NCBI GenBank assembly: GCA_021776335.1
Contig: JAJFGB010000001.1
Coordinates: 489,431 to 553,430, forward strand
DNA: 64,000 bases
Reading direction: 5' to 3'
DNA from: Hyphococcus sp.
GTDB taxonomy: Bacteria > Pseudomonadota > Alphaproteobacteria > Caulobacterales > Parvularculaceae
Below are positions 53,763 through 62,370 of the stretch, one piece after another. Below the pieces are notes generated by a model. It was not told where the DNA came from, did not search any database, and saw only the letters and a program-made list of their open reading frames with translations. Numbering within the stretch: position 1 is the stretch's first letter; every line of letters starts with the position of its first letter. The translations under genes were made by a program, and so were the position numbers.

Positions 53763-56294
53763 CTAACGCGCCCTTAAAACCTGTGCAGGCGACTGGCTGA
53801 GTGCAACTATGCCGGTGATCGCGCCGCCAACAGCGGCGGCGAGGACCGCAAAACCGGATACTGTCAAAATTGTCGCCCACGGAAAATGCCATTTGGCTTC
53901 AAACACATTGATGACAACGGGATAGGCGGCGCCGACACCCATCACCGCGCCCAGGAAGGCGGCGGCGGCGCCGGCGATCGCGAACTCGCCTGCATAAAGA
54001 GCAAGGATCGCGTTTTTCGAAGCGCCAAAGGTTTTTAACAACGCCGCTTCGCCTCGACGTTTGTGGGTCATCGCCGCGAAGGCGCCGATCAGCACCAAAA
54101 GCCCCGCGACCGTCACGATACCAGCGGCGGCATTAATGGCGATGGCGATGTTTCCCAACAACCGCGCGGCAACAGCCAGAAACGTACTGGTCTGAAAAAC
54201 GACCACGCCGGGCAGCGTATCGCCGAGGGCGCTGATAATTGCACGCTCTTGCGCAGCGCTCGCCTGCGCGATGGCGTAATGCGACGGGTTCGCCGCTTCC
54301 AGCGTACCGGGCGACAGGATGAACGCTGTATTGGCGCCAAAGCCGCCCCAATCGACCTTGCGCAAGGATGCGACCTTTGCTTCGGTTTCGCGACCGAAAA
54401 TCCGAAAGCCGATCGCATCACCAACCGACAAGCCAAGGCCTTTCGCTGCATCATGCTCTACGGAAACAAGAAGAGGTCCCTGATAGTCCTCGGGCCACCA
54501 GTCGCCCTCGGTTAATTCCGCTTCTGGCGGTTTTGCGGCGATATAGGTAAGGCCAATTTCTCCATCCACAACCCAGCGTTCGGATTCGGCGACGTCTTCT
54601 TCGACCAGCGGTTTACTTTTCAGGCTGATGACGCGCCCAATTAATCGCGGCGCCCGGCGGTATGTGTCTGGGTCGGCGATATCGACGCCCTCATTAGCGA
54701 GAACTTTATCGAAAGTCTCATAGGCGTCGCCGGGGATTTGCGAAAAGACGAGCGATGGTACATTCGCCGGCGCGGTTTCCCGCACCTGGCGCAGGAGATT
54801 GTTCTGCACGGAGGCAACAAGAGTAAGAAGCGCAAGGCCGAGCCCCAACGCCGGTGCAATCGTTGGCGCCAGCGATCCGGGACCGCCGAGATTAGCCATG
54901 GCGATGCGGCGCATGCCTTGTAATCTGTGAGCGGCGTTGCGGGCCATGCGCCGAATAAGCCAGGCGGCGCCGACAAGCACGAGATAGGCGACCGCCGCGC
55001 CGGCCAGCAACATCAGCGTTACAAAGGGGCGCGGGCTTGTCACCGAAGCGACGGCAACAAGTCCGATTGCGGCAAAACCCGTCAGCACGCGCTCAAGCCT
55101 CGGGATGCGGGGTTTTGTCACTTCAGTCAGGCTGCGGAATAATGCGGCCGGCGATGTAGCGCTGGCGCGGCCAAAAGCTGGTAGAGCAAAGAGGGCGGCG
55201 GCGAGGAGACTAAGCATAAGAGCTCGAAACAAGGGGCCGGGATAGACGTTTAATATTTGTGGCAATGGAATTTGATCACCGGCAAAAACAAAAAGCGCGT
55301 AAGGCGCCGCTGCGCCGAGCGCGACGCCGATCAGCGCGCCGAAGGCGGCAAGCCCGCCAAGTTGCAACCCATAAGCCGATCGGATCAGGCCAATATTTGC
55401 GCCGAGTGCTTTAAAGGCTGCAATCGACTGCACGCGTGAAGCCAGGAACGCTGACGTCGCTTGTGCAACACCAACACCACCAGCGACCAGCGCAGCAACG
55501 CCGATGACCGACAAAAATGTATTCAGCATGGAAAGAAGGCCTTGAAGTCCGTCGACAGCATCTTCCGGGCGGCGCACCCGTAAACCACTATCACTCCATT
55601 GTTCTTCGGCGTCGGCAGCAAGGGCGTCGAGCGCGGGTGCTGACGCAGAAGCCGGGAGCATGTGATAGTGACTGCGAAACAATTGACCATTGGTCAGCCG
55701 CCCAGCCTCGACGAGGGCGTCAAGACTAACCTGCGCACTGGGGCCGAAAGCGCCCGCGGTTCCAAGACCGTCGGATTCACGATCCAGCTGGGTTCTGATT
55801 TCAAATTCCACAGAACCAAGGCGAATTGTGTCACCGATGGAAAGGGAGAACTGTTCAAAAGTCGAAGCACTCACCGCCGCGCCCCAGAACCCGTCTTTAT
55901 ATACAAGCGCTTCTTCAAGCGTTTGAACGCCGCGGGAAAGCATGGGCGCGCCGATAAGCGGGTGAACGCTATCGACAGCACGCAGATCAACTTGCCGCCT
56001 GATGGCGCCCGCTTCGCCCATGACATTGAGCGTAACGTTTTCGGAAATGACGCCTTGTGCGTCCATCCAGCGCCGTTCATCCGGCGAGGCCCGCCGTTGA
56101 ACGACGGTGAATGCAATATCGCCCCCCAGCAGCGTCCGCTGTTCTGCAATAAGCCCCCGATCAAAGCTTTCCGTCACGGAGCCTGTTGCCGCGATCGCAA
56201 ATGCCCCAAGGCTGAGACACGCGATGTAAATGCGAAACCCGCCAAAACCGCCGGCAAGTTCACGCAGAGCAATCCGCAGAGGAAGCGGCATCAT
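53763..56294 (-). CDS. ABC transporter permease, YbbP-like (FtsX domains)
   Basis: 843 aa. Ten or so membrane helices: one near the N-terminus, an FtsX-type block of helices near residues 255-480, then the C-terminal FtsX block after residue 715 (MTHKRRGEAALLKTFGASKNAIL). Between them is a large periplasmic region. It pairs with the ATPase YbbA, whose stop overlaps its start by 4 bp. These permeases are thought to move lipids or extract lipoproteins; the exact substrate is unknown. Confidence 0.9.
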   Translation of the reverse strand: MMPLPLRIALRELAGGFGGFRIYIACLSLGAFAIAATGSVTESFDRGLIAEQRTLLGGDIAFTVVQRRASPDERRWMDAQGVISENVTLNVMGEAGAIRRQVDLRAVDSVHPLIGAPMLSRGVQTLEEALVYKDGFWGAAVSASTFEQFSLSIGDTIRLGSVEFEIRTQLDRESDGLGTAGAFGPSAQVSLDALVEAGRLTNGQLFRSHYHMLPASASAPALDALAADAEEQWSDSGLRVRRPEDAVDGLQGLLSMLNTFLSVIGVAALVAGGVGVAQATSAFLASRVQSIAAFKALGANIGLIRSAYGLQLGGLAAFGALIGVALGAAAPYALFVFAGDQIPLPQILNVYPGPLFRALMLSLLAAALFALPAFGRASATSPAALFRSLTEVTKPRIPRLERVLTGFAAIGLVAVASVTSPRPFVTLMLLAGAAVAYLVLVGAAWLIRRMARNAAHRLQGMRRIAMANLGGPGSLAPTIAPALGLGLALLTLVASVQNNLLRQVRETAPANVPSLVFSQIPGDAYETFDKVLANEGVDIADPDTYRRAPRLIGRVISLKSKPLVEEDVAESERWVVDGEIGLTYIAAKPPEAELTEGDWWPEDYQGPLLVSVEHDAAKGLGLSVGDAIGFRIFGRETEAKVASLRKVDWGGFGANTAFILSPGTLEAANPSHYAIAQASAAQERAIISALGDTLPGVVVFQTSTFLAVAARLLGNIAIAINAAAGIVTVAGLLVLIGAFAAMTHKRRGEAALLKTFGASKNAILALYAGEFAIAGAAAAFLGAVMGVGAAYPVVINVFEAKWHFPWATILTVSGFAVLAAAVGGAITGIVALSQSPAQVLRAR

Positions 56295-56953
56295 GAGAGG
56301 TGACCATCGCGCATTTGCAATGTGCGGTCGGCGCGCTTGGCGAGTTCAAGGTCATGGGTGACGAGGACCAGTGTCGCGCCTTTTTCCTGGACCATGTCAA
56401 ACAACAAATCCGCAACGCTTGCACTGCTGACAGTATCAAGATCACCGGTGGGTTCATCAGCGAAAATAATATCGGGCCCGGGCGCCAGCGCGCGCGCGAC
56501 AGCAACGCGCTGTTGTTCGCCGCCGGATAATTGCCCGGGGTAATGATCAAGACGGGTCGAAAGGCCAACGGCGTCCAATGCTTCACGAGCCAAAGCATCA
56601 GCGTTTGCAATCTGCGCGATCTCTAACGCGGCGCGCACATTGTCAAATGCCGTCATGGTCGGCAAAAGGTGGAATGATTGAAAAACAAGGCTGACGCGTC
56701 CGCGGCGCAATCGCGCTAAATCGTCTTCGCTACGGCCGTTTAGGCGTGTGCCAAGAAGCGTTGCAACGCCTGATGTCGCGCGCTCCAGGCCGGCGGCAAT
56801 GGAAATCAGCGATGATTTTCCGGAACCGGACGGGCCAACAATAGAGATCGTTTCGCCTGCGTCGGCGGTGAAATCGACGCCTTTCAGGATTTCGACGGGA
56901 CCGGAGGCGGAGGGAAGGGTGAGAAAAACCTTGTCCAGTGATAAAGCTTGCAT
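56291..56953 (-). CDS. ABC transporter ATP-binding protein, YbbA-like
   Basis: 220 aa. Walker A IVGPSGSGKSSLISIAAGLE, signature QLSGGEQQRVAVARAL and Walker B IIFADEPTGDLD near residue 162. LolD/YbbA type by length and composition. Translationally coupled with the YbbP-like permease (4-bp overlap) and divergent from the TesA-like esterase, the standard ybbA-ybbP-tesA locus. Confidence 0.93.
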   Translation of the reverse strand: MQALSLDKVFLTLPSASGPVEILKGVDFTADAGETISIVGPSGSGKSSLISIAAGLERATSGVATLLGTRLNGRSEDDLARLRRGRVSLVFQSFHLLPTMTAFDNVRAALEIAQIANADALAREALDAVGLSTRLDHYPGQLSGGEQQRVAVARALAPGPDIIFADEPTGDLDTVSSASVADLLFDMVQEKGATLVLVTHDLELAKRADRTLQMRDGHLS

Positions 56954-57010
56954 TTGGGCGCTACGTTTCCTTCACTAACCAGATGATTGGAAATCTATTT
57001 TGAGGCTGGG

Positions 57011-57760
57011 ATGAGATTATCGTTTAACTTGTTTGTGATCGCAGCGATGGCGCTGGCATTGACGGCTTGCGGCGGCGAATCGAGCGGCGCCTCCAGGGCA
57101 GAAACAGAACTTAGCGAAAAGGCGTCAGCAGTCGAGACGAATGCGACGAACAGCACCGATCCTGCGCTGAACACTGCCGTCGAGCCTGCAGCTGACGCGT
57201 TTGTGATCGTCATGCTGGGCGACAGTCTGACCGCGGGGTTGGGACTTAATGATAATGACGCGCCGCCGGCGCAAATCGAAAAGCGGCTGAACGCCGGAGG
57301 CGTTGCTGTGCGTGTCATCAATGCGGGCGTTTCCGGCGATACGACCGCAAACGGGCTGGCGCGCTTCGACTGGAGTGTAACATCTGCAAACCCCGACCTT
57401 TTAGTCGTCGCGCTTGGCGCCAATGACTATTTCGGTGGCGTTGAGCCAGCGCGCGCTAAAGAAAACCTTGCGGCGATTATTGAGCGTGCAAAAGCGCTAG
57501 GTGTGCCTGTAGCGCTTGTCGGCGTGAAGGCCCGATCGTCCGCCGCTGCAGACGCCCGCGGCGCGGAATATAGCGCCATCTATCCCGAACTTGCCGCCGC
57601 GCACAACACGCCGCTATATCCGGCGATGTTAAAGGGCGTGCGCGGGGTTCCAGGATTTTTGCAGGCTGACGGTCTTCATCCGACCGCGGAGGGCGCCGCA
57701 ATCATCGCCGATAATTTGACAGGGTTTTTGGCGCCGATCATTGCGACGCTTGATAAATAA
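57011..57760 (+). CDS. TesA-like arylesterase (SGNH hydrolase), lipoprotein
   Basis: 249 aa from ATG 57011 (GAGG upstream; the frame opens at TTG 56987 but the signal peptide starts here). Lipobox LALTAC near residue 18, then a Ser/Ala-rich linker. SGNH blocks: GDSLTAG (nucleophile Ser near residue 74), GVSGDT, GANDYF and DGLHPTAEG (catalytic Asp/His). TesA enzymes cleave thioesters or esters of fatty acids in the periplasm. Divergent from YbbA/YbbP. Confidence 0.92.
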   Translation: MRLSFNLFVIAAMALALTACGGESSGASRAETELSEKASAVETNATNSTDPALNTAVEPAADAFVIVMLGDSLTAGLGLNDNDAPPAQIEKRLNAGGVAVRVINAGVSGDTTANGLARFDWSVTSANPDLLVVALGANDYFGGVEPARAKENLAAIIERAKALGVPVALVGVKARSSAAADARGAEYSAIYPELAAAHNTPLYPAMLKGVRGVPGFLQADGLHPTAEGAAIIADNLTGFLAPIIATLDK

Positions 57761-57779
57761 ACGCTGATTACCTCTGTGC

Positions 57780-58253
57780 CTAACTCCGTAGTCCTTTGGT
57801 AAATTTGGCAAGGCTATCCAGCGATTGCGTCCAACCCTGTCGAAGCGCACCTTCCATATGTTTATCGGGAATCTGAGAATGCGTGAGCGTAAGCTCAGTT
57901 CCGCCGTTATTCTCGGCGAGCTCTATGCTCACCAGCGTCTCGGTTCCTGCTGCCGGCATGTGCGCACTCCAGATCCATGAAAATACGAGTTGTTTCGGCG
58001 CGTCGACCACCTGGTATTTACCTGTGACCTCTAGTTCCACGCCGCCATCGCTGCGCCTTGTATATACGAAGTGAAAACGCCCTCCGGGTTGTACATCCAT
58101 GTCGGCTGTAGAAAGAAACACATCTTCAGACGGGCAGAACCATTCCAATATCTGTTCGGCCTCACACCATGCGTCGAAAACGACTTCGGGCGGGAATTCC
58201 AATGTTTTGTGCAGAGTAACCGTTGTCGGTGAGGCGCTGCTTTTTTTGCTCAT
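57780..58253 (-). CDS. SRPBCC/AHSA1 domain protein
   Basis: 157 aa from ATG 58253, which overlaps the ArsR stop (ATGA); an upstream frame adds 21 residues read from the ArsR gene. START/AHSA1 fold: TVTLHKTLEFPPEVVFDAWCEAEQILEWF at the start, GGRFHFVY and NGGTELTLTHSQIPDKHMEGALRQGWTQSLDSLAKF at the end. It binds a hydrophobic ligand in the usual form. Pairing with an ArsR regulator in one operon is common and suggests ligand-linked regulation. Confidence 0.9.
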   Translation of the reverse strand: MSKKSSASPTTVTLHKTLEFPPEVVFDAWCEAEQILEWFCPSEDVFLSTADMDVQPGGRFHFVYTRRSDGGVELEVTGKYQVVDAPKQLVFSWIWSAHMPAAGTETLVSIELAENNGGTELTLTHSQIPDKHMEGALRQGWTQSLDSLAKFTKGLRS

Positions 58254-58594
58254 TTTTGTTTTCTGCCATGTGATCGAACAAGATGATCTTCGAGCGACTG
58301 GAGTTGAGCACCCCAATATTTCTGGTGCGCCTGAATCCAGCGCGCGGATTCCTTAAGCGCAGCCGGTTTGAAACTCAAAACATGCTCTCGCCCTTGTTTG
58401 GACCGAGATATTAAACGCGCCCGCTCGAGAATTTTAAGGTGCTTGGTGATCGCCGCGGGGCTTTCCGGAAATGGCTCAGAAAGCGCCTTTACTGTCATTG
58501 AATCACGCGAGAGTCGGTCCAGCAGATCCCGGCGTACCGGATGAGAAAGCGCAAAAAATACAGAGTCCACTTGTTCAGTTCTCAGATAAGCCAT
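58250..58594 (-). CDS. ArsR/SmtB family transcriptional regulator
   Basis: 114 aa winged helix. VFFALSHPVRRDLLDRLSRDSMTVKALSEPFPESPAAITKHLKILERARLI covers the HTH, with no clear metal-binding cysteines, so it may be a non-metal-sensing type. The C-terminal helix WIQAHQKYWGAQLQSLEDHL is typical of ArsR proteins paired with AHSA1 genes; it overlaps the downstream AHSA1 gene. Confidence 0.9.
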   Translation of the reverse strand: MAYLRTEQVDSVFFALSHPVRRDLLDRLSRDSMTVKALSEPFPESPAAITKHLKILERARLISRSKQGREHVLSFKPAALKESARWIQAHQKYWGAQLQSLEDHLVRSHGRKQK

Positions 58595-58665
58595 TACCGT
58601 CCAAAAATTTTCTGATGGAGTTGTTGCGTCCCGTGGCGTTGATTTCGAATATTGCTTTCAGCACA

Positions 58666-59172
58666 TCAGTCATATTTCGCGCTTCGCGCACCCCATTTCT
58701 CGTCGCCGCGAGCAATGACGCCGTCATCAATCTCTGACGCCCAGGTTTTTCTGGGGCCTTCATCCGCAAACAAAAAAAGCTGTTCATCTTCGAGGCGCCA
58801 TATGTTTGGGTCGCCCTCTGCGGTAAACCCTTTACTCGCAGCGAATGAACAAAAGCCGCCATATTTAGGCGCGTATTTCACGGGGGCAGCTTTAAACAGA
58901 GCCATGTTTTCATTCGAAACGAACCGCCATTCGGCGCCGCCCCAGTTCGTTGAGAACTCCTCCGTGCCAGGCTCAGATTTGGATGTCGTGTGATAGGCGA
59001 CTGGATCGTAGCCGCCTATGGCGACACCATGTGCAGCATTAACGGGACCGAACCAGTTCCATGCAAGTGGAGAAACTTTTTTGGTTTGCGAAATGACTGT
59101 CGCGCCCAGCAGTAGAAAAACCACAAGACCGACAATGAGGCTGATGCCCCAATGTGATTTAATCAATTCCAT
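58666..59172 (-). CDS. YHS domain membrane-anchored protein
   Basis: 168 aa from ATG 59172 (AGGA upstream; the frame runs further upstream through the palindrome but that is untranslated). One N-terminal transmembrane segment (LIVGLVVFLLLGATVI), then the YHS motif: GVAIGGYDPVAYHT, with WRFVSNENMALFKAAPVKYAPKYGGFCSFAASKG. YHS domains may bind copper or other metals. A 42-bp perfect palindrome lies 9 bp upstream of the start. Confidence 0.86.
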   Translation of the reverse strand: MELIKSHWGISLIVGLVVFLLLGATVISQTKKVSPLAWNWFGPVNAAHGVAIGGYDPVAYHTTSKSEPGTEEFSTNWGGAEWRFVSNENMALFKAAPVKYAPKYGGFCSFAASKGFTAEGDPNIWRLEDEQLFLFADEGPRKTWASEIDDGVIARGDEKWGARSAKYD

Positions 59173-59180
59173 CTTTTTCC

Positions 59181-59222
59181 TGCTCCCATATAGTACACCA
59201 TTTGGTGTACTATATGGGAGCA
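59181..59222. promoter_or_regulatory. 42-bp perfect palindrome upstream of the YHS gene
   Basis: 20-bp arms with a TT centre, all positions matching, at 59181-59200 and 59203-59222. In the YHS transcript it would form a long hairpin ending right before the AGGA ribosome binding site; in DNA it has the look of a TetR-type operator (core TAGTACACCA/TGGTGTACTA). No T tract follows on either strand, so it is not a normal terminator. Confidence 0.75.
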
Positions 59223-59328
59223 GCGTTGATGTGTAAACCGTAATCAGAGGCGGGGTAGAGAGGATGAGTTGCGGTATTCCTGATCTCGCAAGCATGTGGG
59301 CAAAGCAGGAGAGTGGGGAGTAAATGCC

Positions 59329-60057
59329 TCAGGGCGCCTGAACACCCGTATAAAGAAGCGTGAGCCCAATCGTATTGGCCAGCCCATGAGACAGCGTCAG
59401 CGGCCATATGTTGCGCTTGAGCAATAAGTAAAAAATCCCGGACACAAAAGCGATGGCGCCGGTCGCCAACGCCCCGCCGATGCCTTGATAATAAAGATGC
59501 TGCTGACCGAAAATGATAGCTTGTAAGATCACCGCGATGAACACTGCGAACGGCAAGAACGAAAACAATCGTTCGAAACGAGAAATCAGCATGCCTCTGA
59601 ATAGTAGTTCTTCAGTGAACCCGCCAATCACCCATGAAACGGCGAGCCAATACAGATAGACCGGCAAATTGCCTGGAACATTGGCGAACCTGTTCGCGTA
59701 TCGCTGATCGACTTCTGACGCCACACCATCAGCCGGTGAAAGCATTGCAGTGACGACAGATTCAACGACAATGCCCAAGGCCATTGTGACAACCAGAATA
59801 CCGACGGTCCAAAGAAACGCAGCCCGAATACTTTTTGGGCGTTTCAGACCGAGATCGCTCCACCCTTCATTGTTTGACCGCAAACACAATGTCGCCACGC
59901 CAAGACTCGCAAGCAGCGCAATAGGTCCGGCGTAAGTCCACAACGACTCAATCCTTAAGACAATGGCTTTGACGATAATCAGCGTGCCCAGGACGAAAAC
60001 AAGATCGCTGACCGCTATACGGGCGCTATTGGAGGGGGCCTTGTTTATGCTTTTCAT
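59329..60057 (-). CDS. CPBP family intramembrane glutamic endopeptidase
   Basis: 242 aa from ATG 60057 (AAGGAAG 8 nt upstream; an in-frame GTG at 60081 would overlap the MarR gene). Eight hydrophobic segments. The three CPBP motifs are intact: EELLFRG near residue 150 (EExxxR), FGQQHLY (FxxxH) and LSHGLANTIG (HxxxN). These proteases cleave in the membrane; some give bacteriocin self-immunity. It follows the MarR gene closely, likely one operon. Confidence 0.9.
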   Translation of the reverse strand: MKSINKAPSNSARIAVSDLVFVLGTLIIVKAIVLRIESLWTYAGPIALLASLGVATLCLRSNNEGWSDLGLKRPKSIRAAFLWTVGILVVTMALGIVVESVVTAMLSPADGVASEVDQRYANRFANVPGNLPVYLYWLAVSWVIGGFTEELLFRGMLISRFERLFSFLPFAVFIAVILQAIIFGQQHLYYQGIGGALATGAIAFVSGIFYLLLKRNIWPLTLSHGLANTIGLTLLYTGVQAP

Positions 60058-60070
60058 TTTGAAAACTTCC

Positions 60071-60568
60071 TTAGTTGTCACTCGGTTGCCGGCGGATTTT
60101 CATACGCTCGGCCAGTGGCATTTTCTGTAAACAACGCTCTGCTTCCAATATCTTCGCCGTCAAATTGACGTCTATTTCATTGTACAGACCTTCTATGGCG
60201 CCAGCCGCGTTTTTTGTGACAAGCGCGAGCTGTTCAGCCTCTTTGAGGCCCATTGAGGTCAAAGTAATCAAGCGCGATCGGCGATCTTTCTCATTCGCTA
60301 TACGTTTCACAAGGCCAATATCATCAAGGCTCTTGATGCGTTGGGCAGCCATTTGATGGGTGTAGTTAAAGGCGTCAGAAAGTTCGGTAACCGTCGCTTT
60401 TTTTGCTCGCAACAAAAACAGCATGGTCGAAACTGATGATGCCGGCGTTCGCAGACCGTGTTGAGCGAGCATCTCATCGCCCTGCGCGATAATCAGATCA
60501 GATAACCGTCGGGCGAAATGTGCCAGATACGCATTGTCTGTTGACCCATCGAAATGTTGCCACGTCAC
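60071..60568 (-). CDS. MarR family transcriptional regulator
   Basis: 165 aa from GTG 60568, which has GGAG 6 nt upstream; GTG 60580 is another option. The winged helix reads KKATVTELSDAFNYTHQMAAQRIKSLDDIGLVKRIANEKDRRSRLITLTSMG near residues 60-110. Followed by the CPBP protease gene, likely its target. A 14-bp palindrome sits just upstream of its start. Confidence 0.88.
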   Translation of the reverse strand: MTWQHFDGSTDNAYLAHFARRLSDLIIAQGDEMLAQHGLRTPASSVSTMLFLLRAKKATVTELSDAFNYTHQMAAQRIKSLDDIGLVKRIANEKDRRSRLITLTSMGLKEAEQLALVTKNAAGAIEGLYNEIDVNLTAKILEAERCLQKMPLAERMKIRRQPSDN

Positions 60569-60583
60569 AATTGACTCCACATG

Positions 60584-60597
60584 CGCAAGTACTTGCG
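60584..60597. promoter_or_regulatory. Palindromic operator candidate upstream of MarR gene
   Basis: Perfect 14-bp palindrome CGCAAGTACTTGCG, 16 bp before the GTG 60568 start. A dimeric MarR protein could bind here and repress its own gene and the downstream protease. It lies between the MarR gene and the divergent ArsR gene. Confidence 0.55.
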
Positions 60598-60726
60598 TAC
60601 ATGAGGCATAAACCCCGCTTAGTCAAGCCATGTAAGTGGCGGTGACGCCGGTTCTCGCGGATCTCTATGCGATTGTGCCAGTATTTTCTTCTATCATTGA
60701 TGCGATATTCCATGTATCCATGAAGT

Positions 60727-61050
60727 ATGAAACAAAATCACGCCATCAAAATCCTCTCTGCAATCGCCCATGATGGGCGGCTACTGCTGATGCGAAGGCT
60801 CATCCAGGCCGGACCAAACGGCGTGTCCGCTGGAGCGCTGGCGCAGTTCGCCAAGAGTGAAGCAACGACGACATCTGCACAGCTTCTCGTCTTGTCAAAT
60901 GCGGGATTGGTCCGTTCTGTCCGCAAGGGTCGAACCGTTACCTATTTTGCTGAGTACCAAGCGATGAGCAGCCTGCTCTCATATCTGATGGTGGATTGTT
61001 GCGGAGGGAACGAAGATATTTGTAGCCCCGCGATAAAGGCGTGTTGTTGA
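60727..61050 (+). CDS. arsR: ArsR family regulator with C-terminal cysteine motif
   Basis: 107 aa. The HTH is in ILSAIAHDGRLLLMRRLIQAGPNGVSAGALAQFAKSEATTTSAQLLVLSNAGLV. The C-terminus carries a rare Cys set: VDCCGG (residues 91-92), C99 and CC at 106-107, placed as in arsenic or other thiol-metal sensing ArsR proteins of the C-terminal type. Overlaps the next gene by 1 bp (TGATG). Arsenite sensing is inference from the cysteine pattern. Confidence 0.83.
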   Translation: MKQNHAIKILSAIAHDGRLLLMRRLIQAGPNGVSAGALAQFAKSEATTTSAQLLVLSNAGLVRSVRKGRTVTYFAEYQAMSSLLSYLMVDCCGGNEDICSPAIKACC

Positions 61051-62336
61051 TGACTACTCTCGAACATACGGCGCAGCGCTGCTCAACCGATTGGATCGAA
61101 GTCAATCGATCCTGTTTGTGCCTGCCGCTTGATCGCAAGGAAATTGATGCAAATATTGTAAGGCGAAACAGTATCGAAGGCCTGCCTGGCTTATTGTCGG
61201 CGCGTGCGAGTCTATTTGCTGGTACGCCGGTTTTTGTATCCCAATCAGATGCGTCACAAATGCAGGCGCAGATTACGTCTATTGAGGCTGCACTGGCGCT
61301 GAAAGGCTTTCGTGATCATGTTTTTGAGCGTGCGCCGTCACCTGTCATGTTTGTGCAACCCCAATCACGTGGCGTCTTTATGGCGTATGACTTTCATCTT
61401 ACACCGGACGGGCCGCGACTGATTGAGATAAACACAAATGCTGGCGGCGCATTTCTCGTAAATGTCTTGCAGAACTCTCTGCCTTTGCCTTCGTCGGTTT
61501 GTTGCGGGACGGACAAAGCGTGGAGCCGTGATATCGAGAAAGATATCGTCGAGATGTTTCTCACGGAATGGCGACTGTCTGGACGAGTTGGGCGCCCGCG
61601 CACGCTAGCCATCGTAGACGAGGAACCGGCAGCACAATATCTGTATCCAGAGATGCTCATCGCTCAGAAGATGTTCGAGCGCCACGGGATCAACACTATC
61701 ATCACAGATCCAACTTCTTTGATCTATGACGGCGCACATCTGCTTCACGGTAAGACGGTGATTGACATGGTCTATAATCGCCTGACTGATTTTGATTTTT
61801 GCAATCGCAATCATGTAGCGTTGCGAGCGGCGCTTCAAGACGGCAATGCTGTCATCAGTCCAGCGCCGCGCCACCATGCGCTATACGCGGATAAGAGAAA
61901 TCTGGTATTGCTGGGCGACAGAGAGCGCCTTAGCTCATGGGGCTTGTCGGCTCAACATATCGACGCGCTTTCAGATATTCCCGAAACGGTTCCGGTATCA
62001 TCAAACCTGGCCGATGAATTTTGGCGCCGGCGGCGAGGGTTATTTTTCAAACCTGCAGCCGGTTTTGGCAGCCGCGGTGTTTACCGGGGCGACAAACTAA
62101 CCCGGCGGGTTTGGAACAATATTCTCGCTGGGGACTATGTCGCGCAATCATATGTGCCGCCGCCTTCTCGCGCTGTTGCGCTTGATGATGAAACCACCGC
62201 CCTGAAGTTTGATGTTCGTGTTTACACCTATAGCGGCGAACCAATGCTTTATGCTGCTCGCTTGTATAATGGTCAGACGACTAATTTTCGAACGGCAGGC
62301 GGCGGTTTTGCGCCGATCATATTTTCAAAAAATTAA
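61050..62336 (+). CDS. ATP-grasp-like enzyme, unknown substrate
   Basis: 428 aa from ATG 61050, which overlaps the ArsR stop. An E-x-N loop (LIEINTNAGGAF) lies near residue 125, before the nucleotide loop FFKPAAGFGSRGVYRG near residue 334 and KFDVRVYTY near residue 385. This order (E-x-N before the P-loop) is like the permuted ATP-grasp of glutathionylspermidine synthase. ATP-grasp enzymes join a carboxylate to an amine or thiol. I do not recognise its close family or its substrate. Forms an operon with arsR and faces the Ada/2OG oxygenase gene. Confidence 0.65.
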   Translation: MTTLEHTAQRCSTDWIEVNRSCLCLPLDRKEIDANIVRRNSIEGLPGLLSARASLFAGTPVFVSQSDASQMQAQITSIEAALALKGFRDHVFERAPSPVMFVQPQSRGVFMAYDFHLTPDGPRLIEINTNAGGAFLVNVLQNSLPLPSSVCCGTDKAWSRDIEKDIVEMFLTEWRLSGRVGRPRTLAIVDEEPAAQYLYPEMLIAQKMFERHGINTIITDPTSLIYDGAHLLHGKTVIDMVYNRLTDFDFCNRNHVALRAALQDGNAVISPAPRHHALYADKRNLVLLGDRERLSSWGLSAQHIDALSDIPETVPVSSNLADEFWRRRRGLFFKPAAGFGSRGVYRGDKLTRRVWNNILAGDYVAQSYVPPPSRAVALDDETTALKFDVRVYTYSGEPMLYAARLYNGQTTNFRTAGGGFAPIIFSKN

Positions 62337-62370
62337 CCTGTGCGCCGAATTTCAGCGTATGTTCAATTGG

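Noticed and set aside
55662-56303. Plus-strand frame of 213 aa inside the YbbP-like gene
   Set aside because: Antisense shadow of a well-supported permease gene; no family signal.
59210-59407. Minus-strand open frame overlapping the palindrome and the CPBP gene end
   Set aside because: No family match, shadows the CPBP gene in another frame, and lies across the palindrome.
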